Shown: in pieces, positions 42,936 through 52,239 of the stretch
Layout: each line of letters begins with the position of its first letter
Position numbering within the stretch: position 1 is the first letter of the stretch
NCBI RefSeq assembly: GCF_000498395.2
Contig: NZ_CP010979.1
Coordinates: 4,154,001-4,218,000 of the forward strand
Length of the DNA stretch: 64,000 nt
Source of the DNA: Pseudomonas putida S13.1.2
GTDB taxonomy: Bacteria; Pseudomonadota; Gammaproteobacteria; Pseudomonadales; Pseudomonadaceae
Reading direction: 5' to 3'
Made by a program: the position numbers and the translations under genes
Notes under the pieces: model-generated
What the model was told of the DNA's origin: nothing
Database searches by the model: none
Seen by the model: the letters and a program-made list of their open reading frames with translations, nothing else

Positions 42936-44303
42936 TCAAATGAGACGGGGAAGTCCCATCCGGTCAAACCATGCCACCGTCAGAACACCGTGAATCCAAC
43001 CGGCACTGTTGTGCCAAATTCTGTGGCTGTCGGCCGCAATCTGCGCGGCTAGATCGGGGTTAGCCCCCATCCTGCGCAGCTCACGGTGCGTTGTTCTACC
43101 GGTTCTCCATTGCTTGAGCTGGAGCGCCCTGAGCCTTCGTCGTATCCACCCGTCCAAACGCTTCCACATCGCAGTGGTTTGCGACAGACAGAAATACGCT
43201 TTCCAACCCAGTAGATAGGGCCGTAGTTTCCCAATCACCTGCTCCAAACTCTGACCACCATTACGCGCGGTCATTATTCGGATACGATGCTTGAAACTCC
43301 CTAGTGCCTTAGACGCGGTAACTCGCCTGATCTTTCCATCAGGGGCCAGCCAAAGGCTGTACCCTAAGAATTTTCGACCAAACACGCTGGCTACCGCACT
43401 TTTGTCTTCGTTCAAACGCAACCCAAGTCGACCGTAGAGGCGTCGGAGCACTGCCATCACCCGCAGGCCGGCTTTGGGGCTACGCACGTAAACGTTGGCA
43501 TCATCGGCATACCTGACGGAGCAATGACCTCGCCGCTCTAATTCTTGATCTACTTCATCCAGCACTACATTGGCCAACAGTGGTGAGAGCGGACCACCTT
43601 GCGGGGCTCCTTGTCTGCTGACCACGATGTCGCCGCCGATCCACGCCCCGCAGTTCAGGTAGGCCCGGATCAGGCGGAGTACGCCACGATCAGTCACCTT
43701 CCTGCCCAGTCGGGCGATCAGCAGATCATGATTGATGCAGTCGAAGAACTGCTCCAAGTCGACATCCACTACAACCTTTCGCCCCGATTGGACATACTGC
43801 TGCGCTGCCAGAACAGCCTGGTGAGCGTTGCGTCCCGGGCGAAAGCCGTAGCTGTGGGAGCTGAAGTCAGGGTCCAGCATCGGCTGGAGGACCTGCAACA
43901 GTGCCTGCTGAATGATCCTGTCCGTCACCGTCGGGATGCCGAGCTTGCGCTCACCTCCTCCCGGCTTAGGGATCAATACCCTGCGTACGGGGGCCGGCCG
44001 GTATTGACCAGCCAATATCTGGCTGCGCATGCCTGGCCATGCCGTCTTCAGGTGCTCTATGGTTTCGTCGATCGTCAGACCGTCCACTCCAGCAACACCT
44101 TTGTTCGAACGCACCCGCTTGAGGGCAAGCAATAGATTTTCTCTGGTCAGGGCTGCTAGAAGCAGCCCCCCACCTGTGGGGTTTGGATCACGTTGCGGAC
44201 AGCAGGCTTCAGCACTGGTAGCAAAACCTCGGGATTCACCCTTCGTCGTTGCTTCCCGCCCTGGTTCCCCAGGCATCTGCTGCGTGGCCTGCTGTATCTT
44301 CAT
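42936..44303 (-). CDS. ltrA: Group II intron reverse transcriptase/maturase
   Basis: Intron-encoded protein of 455 residues that helps splicing and copies the intron into new DNA sites. Reverse transcriptase blocks are intact, with RRVLIPKPGGGERKLGIPTV, SYGFRPGRNAHQAV, VVDVDLEQFFDCINH, SRQGAPQGGPLSPLLAN and the active-site YADD at residues 265-268. A maturase X domain follows (YLLGWKAYFCLSQTT and onward), and the protein ends WFDRMGLPRLI with no HNH endonuclease. No frameshift or stop is seen, so the element may be active. Confidence 0.94.
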   Translation of the reverse strand: MKIQQATQQMPGEPGREATTKGESRGFATSAEACCPQRDPNPTGGGLLLAALTRENLLLALKRVRSNKGVAGVDGLTIDETIEHLKTAWPGMRSQILAGQYRPAPVRRVLIPKPGGGERKLGIPTVTDRIIQQALLQVLQPMLDPDFSSHSYGFRPGRNAHQAVLAAQQYVQSGRKVVVDVDLEQFFDCINHDLLIARLGRKVTDRGVLRLIRAYLNCGAWIGGDIVVSRQGAPQGGPLSPLLANVVLDEVDQELERRGHCSVRYADDANVYVRSPKAGLRVMAVLRRLYGRLGLRLNEDKSAVASVFGRKFLGYSLWLAPDGKIRRVTASKALGSFKHRIRIMTARNGGQSLEQVIGKLRPYLLGWKAYFCLSQTTAMWKRLDGWIRRRLRALQLKQWRTGRTTHRELRRMGANPDLAAQIAADSHRIWHNSAGWIHGVLTVAWFDRMGLPRLI

Positions 44304-44680
44304 GTCAAACCACTTTCCTTCTCGTTTGGCCCTTCACTGCCAGGCAGCTACTACGGCCTCTGCTGACTTCTCGCTCCGGTTCACACCGTTGTCCTTTCAG
44401 ACACGAGGCAAGATCTCCCCGGGTAAGAACGTCATCCTTCACCTCACAACCGCCGCATTTACGTATCCGGCCTCTAGGCCACAAGAGCTTCGCAGGCACT
44501 TGGCTGCTCGCCCTAACCGAATACGCCTCGGATGCGATTCGTGTACCTCGGCTCAAGGTTTACGCTCCACGCTTCCTTCCCACAGTCGGTCGCCCTTCTG
44601 CAGTTGCGCTTCGCTTCGTTCGCTGTGGCCAGCTAACGGGAGGACTTGCACCTCCAAGATGACGCCCATGACGGGCGCAC

Positions 44681-44722
44681 AAGTGACTCGCCGTAAGGGC
44701 GAAAAGGTGAGTCAGCGTCGAC
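44681..44722 (-). repeat. Left copy of ~240-bp repeat, 5' portion (5' exon of the intron)
   Basis: Matches, in reverse orientation, 44835-44873 of the right copy with a few differences (GCCCTTACGGCGAGTCACTT here, a GGG in place of GAG there). It ends exactly where the intron begins. Confidence 0.8.
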
Positions 44723-44765
44723 ATCGCAAATGGCCTATGCGCGAGCTAAAAACCAGCGCTGTTTC

Positions 44766-44786
44766 GCTGTTCGCTGTTCGCTGTTC
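44766..44786. repeat. 7-bp tandem repeat
   Basis: Three perfect GCTGTTC units, with imperfect copies on each side, in the short spacer between the two long repeat copies. Confidence 0.75.
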
Positions 44787-44834
44787 GCTTTCAGGTGCGG
44801 GCATCAACAATGCGGTCAACATTCATTTTCAAAG

Positions 44835-45075
44835 GTGGCGCTTAGTCACCTTTCCGCCCTTACGGCGGGTCACTTTTTGTCAAACGCGACAAAAAGTAAC
44901 CAAAAAACGCTGGCTCCCATCATCCGGCCCCTGCGCTTCGCTCCGGGGTCCCCTCGCTCCGGGCTTGCTCCCGGGAGGACCGCGCTGCAGGCCCCATCCT
45001 GGGGCCCAGCGCTTGACGGGCATCCATGCCCGTCACCTCCCTACGCAAGCCCTGCGCTCGGCCTCCTGAAGTCGC
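44835..45075 (+). repeat. Right, uninterrupted copy of ~240-bp repeat
   Basis: Inverted partner of the left copy, about 90% or more identical by eye. It preserves the empty intron target: CACTT joined to TTTGTC, inside a perfect 10-bp hairpin ACTTTTTGTC/GACAAAAAGT. The repeat has short open frames of Arg- and Pro-rich composition but no credible gene. Confidence 0.88.
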
Positions 45076-45110
45076 AATCTGCGTAGCTTGAACTATCGCG
45101 CGCTTAGAAG

Positions 45111-45140
45111 CAGAAACAGAAACAGAAACAGAAACAGAAA
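45111..45140. repeat. 6-bp tandem repeat
   Basis: Five perfect CAGAAA units followed by a degenerate CAAAAG. It lies 36 bases beyond the right repeat copy. The remaining 176 bases to the TPR lipoprotein gene hold no other element that I recognise. Confidence 0.85.
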
Positions 45141-45316
45141 CAAAAGCGTGAGCTCGCGCGAGCGCTGGGCATCGTGGCAATGCCTGGGCGAACCCTGCGC
45201 GCGCTGCGCGGTCTGCATGTGCTAAGCATATGCTTCATACCTTCGCAGGTGGGTTTTGCCCCCGCGCTTGTGTCATCATGCTCCGACCGCCGGTGAGTCC
45301 TCCTATAAGCCTTTCT

Positions 45317-47038
45317 ATGAACAAACCATACGCATTGCTGCTTGCCTTCGCCCTGCTCCAGGGCTGCCAGAGCCTGGCCCCGCAAAAGGCCGAGCCTCCC
45401 GTCGCCGAAGCCGGCAAGGGCGAGGCGGAAAAGCCCGTGGTGTATGGCTCGTTCAAGCAGGACACACTGTATAGCCTGCTGGTCGCGGAACTGGCCGGCC
45501 AGCGCAACCGCTTCGACATTGCCCTGGCCAACTACACCGACCAGGCAGCAAAAACCCAGGACCCCGCGGTTTCCGAGCGCGCCTACCGCATTGCCGAATA
45601 CCTCGGCGCCGACGAGCCTGCGCTGGACAACGCGCTGGTCTGGGCCCGCAACGACCCGCAGAACCTCGACGCCCAGCGCGCCGCCGCCATCCAACTGGCC
45701 CGCGCCGGCCGCTATGACGACTCCATGGCCTACATGGAAAAGGTGCTGCAGGGCCAAGGCGACACCCACTTCGACTTCCTCGCCCTGTCCGCCGCCGAAA
45801 CCGACCAGAGCACCCGCGACGGCCTGCTGCAAAGCTTCGAGCGCCTGCTGGTGAAATACCCCGACAACGGTCAGTTGGTGTTCGGCAAGGCCCTATTGCT
45901 AAACCAGGACGGCAAGGCCGAAGAGGCGCTGGAGTTGCTCGAATCGCACCCGACGCAAAACGGCGAAATTGCCCCGATCCTGCTGCGCGCCCGCCTGCTG
46001 CAAGCCCTGGACCGCGGCCCCGAGGCACTGCCCCTGCTGCGCGGCGCAATCCGCGACAACCCGGATGACAAGCGCCTGCGCCTGACCTACGCCCGCACCC
46101 TGGTCGAGCAGGACCGCATCGCCGATGCCAAGGGCGAGTTCCTCAGCCTGGTCCAGCAATACCCCGACGATGACGAGCTGCGTTACTCACTGGCTCTGGT
46201 GTGCCTGGAAAACAAAGACTGGGATGAAGCCGAAGGCTACCTGCAAGAGCTGATCGAGCGTGACAGCAACGTCGACGCCGCACACCTGAACCTGGGCCGC
46301 ATCCGCGAAGAACGCCACGACCCCGCTGGCGCCCTGCGCGAGTACGCCCTGGTCGGCCCTGGCCCCGACTACCTGCCGGCGCAGCTGCGCCAGGCCGACA
46401 TCCTGATTGCCAACGGCCGCGGCACCGAGGCCTCGCGCCTGCTCGCCGAGGCCCGCGAAGCCCAGCCGGACTACGCCATCCAGCTGTTCCTGATCGAATC
46501 GGAAAGCTACAGCAATAACAACAAGGACGCCCAGGCCAGCCAGGTGCTGCAGCAAGCCATCCAGCGCTACCCGGACGACCTCAACCTGCTGTACACCCGC
46601 GCCATGCTGGCCGAAAAACGTGACGACCTTGGCCAGCTGGAAAAAGACCTGCGCGCCATCATCGCCCGCGAGCCGGAAAATGCCATGGCCCTGAACGCCC
46701 TGGGCTACACCCTGGCCGACCGCACCACTCGCTACACCGAAGCCAAGGCGCTGATCGACAAGGCCCACCAGCTGACCCCGGACGACCCGGCGGTCCTCGA
46801 CAGCCTGGGCTGGGTCAACTACCGCCTGGGCAACCTCGACGAGGCTGAAACCTACCTGCGCCAAGCCTTCTCCAACTTCCCCGACCACGAAGTGGCTGCC
46901 CACCTGGGCGAAGTGCTGTGGGCCAACGGCAAGCGCCGCGAAGCCCGCCAGGTATGGGCCAAGGGCTTCGAAGCCCAGGCCGACAGCCCCATCCTGCGCA
47001 AGACCCTCCTGCGCCTGACCGGATCCGAGACCCTTTAA
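45317..47038 (+). CDS. TPR-repeat outer membrane lipoprotein
   Basis: A 573-residue lipoprotein of repeated TPR units, probably facing the periplasm. ATG 45317 starts MNKPYALLLAFALLQGC, with the lipobox Cys at residue 17; the upstream frame is not used. TPR units run through most of the length, with the clearest at NAMALNALGYTLADRTTRY and PAVLDSLGWVNYRLGN near the C-terminus. It is followed by lolB after 4 bases, so a role in lipoprotein or envelope assembly is plausible. The repeat island lies directly upstream of it. Confidence 0.88.
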   Translation: MNKPYALLLAFALLQGCQSLAPQKAEPPVAEAGKGEAEKPVVYGSFKQDTLYSLLVAELAGQRNRFDIALANYTDQAAKTQDPAVSERAYRIAEYLGADEPALDNALVWARNDPQNLDAQRAAAIQLARAGRYDDSMAYMEKVLQGQGDTHFDFLALSAAETDQSTRDGLLQSFERLLVKYPDNGQLVFGKALLLNQDGKAEEALELLESHPTQNGEIAPILLRARLLQALDRGPEALPLLRGAIRDNPDDKRLRLTYARTLVEQDRIADAKGEFLSLVQQYPDDDELRYSLALVCLENKDWDEAEGYLQELIERDSNVDAAHLNLGRIREERHDPAGALREYALVGPGPDYLPAQLRQADILIANGRGTEASRLLAEAREAQPDYAIQLFLIESESYSNNNKDAQASQVLQQAIQRYPDDLNLLYTRAMLAEKRDDLGQLEKDLRAIIAREPENAMALNALGYTLADRTTRYTEAKALIDKAHQLTPDDPAVLDSLGWVNYRLGNLDEAETYLRQAFSNFPDHEVAAHLGEVLWANGKRREARQVWAKGFEAQADSPILRKTLLRLTGSETL

Positions 47039-47042
47039 CGCC

Positions 47043-47660
47043 ATGTTTTTGCGCCATTGCATCACCTTCACCCTGATTGCCCTGCTGGCCGGCTGTGCCG
47101 GCTTCGGTAGCCGCGAGGCCCTGCAAGGTCACGGCGACCCACAACAGTGGCGGGCCCATAAAGAGCAGCTGAGCAACCTTGATGGCTGGCAGATCAACGG
47201 CAAGGTCGGCATCCGCGCCCCGCGCGACTCCGGCAGCGGCACGCTGTTCTGGCTGCAGCGCCAGGACTACTACGACATCCGCCTGGCCGGCCCGCTCGGC
47301 CGTGGTGCCGCACGCCTGACCGGCCGCCCCGGCGGCGTGGTACTGGAAGTAGCCAACCAGGGCCGCTTCGAGGCCACCAGCCCGGAAGCCCTGCTGGAAG
47401 AGCAGCTTGGCTGGCGGCTGCCAGTGTCGCACCTGATCTGGTGGGTGCGCGGCCTGCCCGCCCCCGACAGCAAGAGCAAGCTGACCCTGGACGGTGACAG
47501 CCGCCTGGCCAGCCTCGACCAGGATGGCTGGCAGGTGCAGTACCTGAGCTACACCGAGCAGAATGGCTACTGGTTGCCCGAGCGCCTGAAACTGCACGGC
47601 AAGGACCTGGACGTGACCCTGGTGGTAAAGGACTGGCAGCCACGCCAGCTGGGGCACTGA
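47043..47660 (+). CDS. lolB: Outer membrane lipoprotein receptor LolB
   Basis: Receives lipoproteins from LolA and inserts them in the outer membrane. It has 205 residues with a signal ending LLAGC (Cys 18). The body carries the family segments WQINGKVGIRAP, GTLFWLQRQDYYDIRLAGPLG and WWVRGLPAP. It sits between the TPR lipoprotein and ispE with 4-base gaps on both sides. Confidence 0.95.
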   Translation: MFLRHCITFTLIALLAGCAGFGSREALQGHGDPQQWRAHKEQLSNLDGWQINGKVGIRAPRDSGSGTLFWLQRQDYYDIRLAGPLGRGAARLTGRPGGVVLEVANQGRFEATSPEALLEEQLGWRLPVSHLIWWVRGLPAPDSKSKLTLDGDSRLASLDQDGWQVQYLSYTEQNGYWLPERLKLHGKDLDVTLVVKDWQPRQLGH

Positions 47661-47664
47661 TTTC

Positions 47665-48525
47665 ATGCACACGCTCACCCTGCCCGCCCCGGCCAAGCTC
47701 AACCTGTGGCTGCATATCATCGGCCGCCGCGCGGATGGCTATCACGAGCTGGAAACCGTGTTCCAGTTTCTCGACCATGGCGACGAACTGAGTTTCGCCG
47801 TACGTGACGATGGCGTGATCCGCCTGCACACCGAGATCGAGGCAGTACCGCACGACAGCAACCTGATCGTGCGTGCCGCGCGCAAGCTGCAGGCACAGTC
47901 CGGCAGCCCGTTGGGTGCCGACATCTGGCTGACCAAGGTGCTGCCCATGGGTGGCGGTATCGGCGGTGGCAGCTCGGATGCCGCTACCACCCTGCTGGCC
48001 CTGGCCCACCTGTGGCAACTGGACTGGGACGAAGACCGCCTGGCCGCACTGGGCCTGAGCCTGGGTGCCGACGTACCGGTATTCGTGCGTGGCCATGCGG
48101 CGTTCGCACAAGGCGTGGGCGAACAGCTGACCCCGGTCGACCCGGAGGAGCCCTGGTATGTCGTGCTGGTGCCGCAAGTGTCTGTCAGTACAGTAGAAAT
48201 TTTTTCACATCCACAGTTGACACGTGATTCCCTCCCCCTTAATATGCGCCCCGTTCCCGAGGGAAACAGTCGAAATGACTGCCAACCGGTGGTAGAGCAG
48301 AGTTACCCAGAAGTTCGCAATGCGTTGAATTCACTGGGCAAATTCACTGAGGCTCGACTAACCGGCACTGGAAGTTGTGTGTTTGGGGCCTTCCCAAGCA
48401 AAGCCGAAGCTGATAAAGTTCTGGCCCTTCTTTCAGCGACCCAAACAGGGTTTGTGGCGAAAGGAAGCAATATTTCGATGTTGCATCGCAAGCTGCAAAG
48501 TCTGGTCAAGAAGTCGAGCGCATAA
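47665..48525 (+). CDS. ispE: 4-diphosphocytidyl-2-C-methyl-D-erythritol kinase
   Basis: ATP-dependent kinase of the non-mevalonate (MEP) isoprenoid pathway. It has 286 residues. PAPAKLNLWLHIIGRRADGYHELETVF is split between the start and the substrate-binding Asp region; the GHMP ATP motif reads PMGGGIGGGSSDAATT; the C-terminal LTGTGSCVFGAF is typical. The last third has noticeably lower GC content than the rest, without any break in the protein. tRNA-Gln and prs follow. Confidence 0.96.
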   Translation: MHTLTLPAPAKLNLWLHIIGRRADGYHELETVFQFLDHGDELSFAVRDDGVIRLHTEIEAVPHDSNLIVRAARKLQAQSGSPLGADIWLTKVLPMGGGIGGGSSDAATTLLALAHLWQLDWDEDRLAALGLSLGADVPVFVRGHAAFAQGVGEQLTPVDPEEPWYVVLVPQVSVSTVEIFSHPQLTRDSLPLNMRPVPEGNSRNDCQPVVEQSYPEVRNALNSLGKFTEARLTGTGSCVFGAFPSKAEADKVLALLSATQTGFVAKGSNISMLHRKLQSLVKKSSA

Positions 48526-48545
48526 GCGTTCGCAGCAACAGATAC

Positions 48546-48620
48546 AGGGGCGTCGCCAAGCGGTAAGGCAGCAGGTTTTGATCCTGCCATGCGTTGGTTC
48601 GAATCCAGCCGCCCCTGCCA
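48546..48620 (+). tRNA. tRNA-Gln (anticodon TTG)
   Basis: 75-base tRNA with CCA encoded. The acceptor stem AGGGGCG pairs with CGCCCCT. The D-arm GCCAAGCGGTAAGGC, the anticodon stem GCAGG/CCTGC with loop TTTTGAT (anticodon TTG at 48578-48580), and the T-arm GGTTCGAATCC are all in order. Confidence 0.97.
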
Positions 48621-48668
48621 TTTTCCTTATACTCATCCAGGTATACCCTCAGCCTTCAGGTACTGCGC

Positions 48669-49610
48669 GTGTCCAAGATGATGGTCTTTACGGGGAACGC
48701 TAACCCCGATCTGGCTCGGCGTGTCGTACGTCAGCTGCATATCCCTCTCGGTGACGTCTCTGTCGGTAAATTCTCCGACGGCGAGATCAGCACTGAGATC
48801 AATGAAAATGTTCGCGGTAAAGACGTTTTCATTATTCAGCCGACCTGTGCCCCGACCAACGATAACCTGATGGAACTGGTAGTGATGGCCGACGCCTTCC
48901 GCCGCTCCTCAGCATCCCGAATCACCGCCGTGATTCCTTACTTCGGATATGCCCGCCAGGACCGCCGTCCGCGTTCGGCACGTGTAGCCATCAGCGCCAA
49001 AGTTGTCGCTGACATGCTCACTGTCGTGGGTATCGACCGTGTTCTCACCGTCGACCTGCACGCTGACCAGATCCAAGGCTTCTTCGATATCCCCGTCGAC
49101 AACATCTACGGCTCGCCCGTACTGGTCGACGACATCGAAGACCAGCGTTTCGAGAACCTGATGATCGTCTCCCCGGACATTGGTGGTGTCGTGCGCGCAC
49201 GTGCCGTTGCCAAGTCCCTGGGCGTCGACCTGGGTATCATCGACAAACGCCGCGAGAAGGCTAACCACTCCGAGGTCATGCACATCATCGGCGACGTCGA
49301 AGGGCGCACCTGCATCCTGGTAGACGACATGGTCGACACCGCCGGCACCCTGTGCCATGCGGCCAAAGCCCTGAAAGAGCACGGCGCTGCCAAGGTTTAC
49401 GCCTACTGCACGCACCCTGTCCTGTCGGGCCGCGCGATCGAGAACATCGAGAAGTCGGTACTGGACGAGCTGGTGGTGACCAACACCGTTCCGCTGTCCG
49501 CCGCTGCTCAAGCCTGTGACCGTATCCGCCAGCTGGATATCGCACCGGTTGTCGCTGAAGCGGTCCGCCGCATCAGCAATGAAGAATCGATCAGCGCGAT
49601 GTTCCGCTAA
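48669..49610 (+). CDS. prs: Ribose-phosphate pyrophosphokinase
   Basis: Makes PRPP from ribose-5-phosphate and ATP, the donor used by hpt and upp elsewhere in this window. It has 313 residues. GTG 48669 (VSKMMVFTGNANPDL) is the start, with AGG upstream; the frame upstream runs into the tRNA. Motifs: the ATP loop RSSASRITAVIPYFGYARQDR, metal-binding DLHADQIQGFFDIPVDN and the PRPP motif LVDDMVDTAGTL. A strong terminator follows. Confidence 0.97.
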   Translation: MSKMMVFTGNANPDLARRVVRQLHIPLGDVSVGKFSDGEISTEINENVRGKDVFIIQPTCAPTNDNLMELVVMADAFRRSSASRITAVIPYFGYARQDRRPRSARVAISAKVVADMLTVVGIDRVLTVDLHADQIQGFFDIPVDNIYGSPVLVDDIEDQRFENLMIVSPDIGGVVRARAVAKSLGVDLGIIDKRREKANHSEVMHIIGDVEGRTCILVDDMVDTAGTLCHAAKALKEHGAAKVYAYCTHPVLSGRAIENIEKSVLDELVVTNTVPLSAAAQACDRIRQLDIAPVVAEAVRRISNEESISAMFR

Positions 49611-49634
49611 GCGGAACGCGTGTTGATGTGAAGC

Positions 49635-49670
49635 GCCCCGCCCCAGCATGTGTTGGGGCGGGGCTTTTTT
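49635..49670 (+). terminator. Rho-independent terminator after prs
   Basis: 11-bp perfect stem GCCCCGCCCCA/TGGGGCGGGGC with an 8-base loop and six T, 24 bases after the prs stop. Confidence 0.93.
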
Positions 49671-49728
49671 GCCATCCCCGTTGGCGCTGGTCGCAAACGC
49701 CCTCGGGGGGCTATTTTGGAGAAACAAA

Positions 49729-50322
49729 ATGACTGATTTTATTCTGAACGCCCAAGCGCGTACTGACCTGGGGAAAGGTGCGAGCCGCCGCCTGCGTCAT
49801 GCGCTGAGCATCCCGGCCGTTGTCTACGGTGGTGACAAAGAAGCTCAATCCCTGACCATCCTGGCCAAGGAAATCACCAAGCTGTTCGAAGACGAGGCTG
49901 CCTTCAGCCACGTGATCGAGCTGAACGTTGACGGCGTCAAGCAGAACGTCATCATCAAGGCCATGCAGCGCCACCCAGCCAAGCAGTTCATCATGCACGC
50001 CGACTTCGTTCGCGTCGTTGCTGGCCAGAAACTGACCGCTGTTGTCCCAGTGCACTTCATCAACGAAGAAGCACCGGTCAAGAAAGGCGGCGAGATCTCG
50101 CACGTTGAATCGCAGATCGAAGTTTCCTGCGAAGCCAAAGACCTGCCTGAGTTCATCGAAGTTGACCTGGCAAACGCCGAAGTCGGCACCATCATCCACC
50201 TGTCGGACCTGAAAGCTCCGAAAGGCGTAGAGTTCGTAGCTCTGGCCCACGGTGATGACAAAGCTGTTGCCAACGTTCACGCTCCACGCGTTGCTCCAGA
50301 AGCAGAAGGCGCTGCCGAGTAA
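49729..50322 (+). CDS. rplY: 50S ribosomal protein L25 (Ctc form)
   Basis: Binds 5S rRNA in the large subunit. It has 197 residues, the long Ctc-type L25 with an extra C-terminal domain. ATG 49729 (MTDFILNAQARTDLGKGASRR) follows TTTTGGAGA. Other landmarks are PAVVYGG, the conserved HVDFVRV-like segment HADFVRVVAGQ and the C-terminal domain from GGEISHVESQIEV. It is separated from prs by a terminator and followed by pth. Confidence 0.96.
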   Translation: MTDFILNAQARTDLGKGASRRLRHALSIPAVVYGGDKEAQSLTILAKEITKLFEDEAAFSHVIELNVDGVKQNVIIKAMQRHPAKQFIMHADFVRVVAGQKLTAVVPVHFINEEAPVKKGGEISHVESQIEVSCEAKDLPEFIEVDLANAEVGTIIHLSDLKAPKGVEFVALAHGDDKAVANVHAPRVAPEAEGAAE

Positions 50323-50401
50323 TCCACTCGCACGCCGGCGTTGATCGGGTTACAGTGCCGCGCGCACTGTAACCCACCAACTCCAAGGAAGAGCCCCTGA
50401 C

Positions 50402-50986
50402 GTGACCGCCATCCAGTTGATCGTTGGCCTGGGTAACCCCGGCCCCGAATACGAACAGACCCGGCATAACGCAGGGGCTCTTTTCGTTGAACGCATTGCC
50501 AGCGCACAGCGTGTTTCGCTCGCCGCTGACAAAAAGTATTTCGGCCTGACGGCTAAATTCAGCCATCAGGGCAACGACGTTCGTTTGTTGATCCCCACCA
50601 CCTACATGAACCGCAGCGGCCAGGCCGTGGCGGCCTTGGCCAATTTCTTCCGCATCAAGCCGGAAGCAATCCTGGTGGCGCACGACGAACTCGACCTGCC
50701 TCCGGGCGTTGCCAAGCTCAAGCGCGGCGGCGGCCATGGTGGGCACAACGGCCTGCGCGACATCATCGCGCAGCTCGGCAACCAGAACGACTTCCACCGC
50801 CTGCGGCTTGGCATTGGCCACCCGGGTGACGCCAAACTGGTCTCCAACTTCGTCCTGGGCCGCGCGCCGCGCGCCGAGCAGGAGAAGCTCGACGCCAGCA
50901 TCGATTTTGCCCTCGGCGTGCTGCCGGACGTGCTTGCCGGCGACTTTGCCAAGGCGATGCGCGAGCTGCACAGCCAAAAGGCCTGA
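50402..50986 (+). CDS. pth: Peptidyl-tRNA hydrolase
   Basis: Releases tRNA from stalled peptidyl-tRNA. It has 194 residues, starting with GTG 50402 after AAGGAAGAG. LIVGLGNPGPEYEQTRHNAG contains the conserved Asn and catalytic His; TYMNRSGQAV and VAHDELDLPPG hold the other active-site Asn and Asp. ychF follows after 24 bases, the common order rplY-pth-ychF. Confidence 0.97.
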   Translation: MTAIQLIVGLGNPGPEYEQTRHNAGALFVERIASAQRVSLAADKKYFGLTAKFSHQGNDVRLLIPTTYMNRSGQAVAALANFFRIKPEAILVAHDELDLPPGVAKLKRGGGHGGHNGLRDIIAQLGNQNDFHRLRLGIGHPGDAKLVSNFVLGRAPRAEQEKLDASIDFALGVLPDVLAGDFAKAMRELHSQKA

Positions 50987-51010
50987 TTTCCTTTAGAGAG
51001 GGGAATACCC

Positions 51011-52111
<1,101 letters not shown>

Positions 52112-52201
52112 TGTAGCCACTGTTTTCACAGCGTCCCATGAGACTGTCCAGCCCTGAGAACAGGTGCAAATCTTGTTCAGGACCGGGCACTCAATACGAA
52201 G

Positions 52202-52226
52202 AAGCCGCGCAATAGCGCGGCTTTTT
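52202..52226. terminator. Rho-independent terminator, possibly bidirectional
   Basis: AAGCCGCGC-AATA-GCGCGGCTT stem followed by T after ychF. The A-rich 5' side allows use by the convergent lipoprotein gene too. Confidence 0.88.
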
Positions 52227-52239
52227 CGTTTCTATTACA

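Larger units (their letters stand above)
42850..44680 (-). mobile_element. Complete group II intron, group IIC-like
   Basis: On the minus strand the intron begins GTGCGCCCGTCATGGGCGTC at 44680 and ends CTATGCCGAT at 42850, 1831 bases in total. About 377 bases of ribozyme precede the maturase gene. Domain V lies at 42890-42921, and a domain VI-like hairpin (GGGGCGCGGCC and GGCCGCCCCC) comes just before the 3' end. The ends are fixed by comparison with the uninterrupted repeat copy at 44835-45075, where CACTT joins TTTGTC directly. A hairpin (TCGCC-CTTAC-GGCGA) lies just upstream of the insertion point, as group IIC introns prefer. The small ribozyme and a maturase without endonuclease domain also fit that class. 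Confidence 0.9.

Noticed and set aside
42569..42967. Minus-strand open frame of 132 codons across the intron 3' end and the repeat
   Set aside because: It crosses intron domains V and VI and repeat DNA, so it is chance coding; the real intron gene ends at 42936.
42649..45075. The long inverted repeat as ends of an insertion sequence or transposon
   Set aside because: No transposase lies between the arms, the enclosed gene is the intron maturase, and the intron has group II ends rather than transposon ends.
45111..45140. Short tandem repeats as a CRISPR-like array
   Set aside because: Units are 6 bases with no spacers and no cas genes; the 12-bp and 7-bp arrays are likewise simple tandem repeats.
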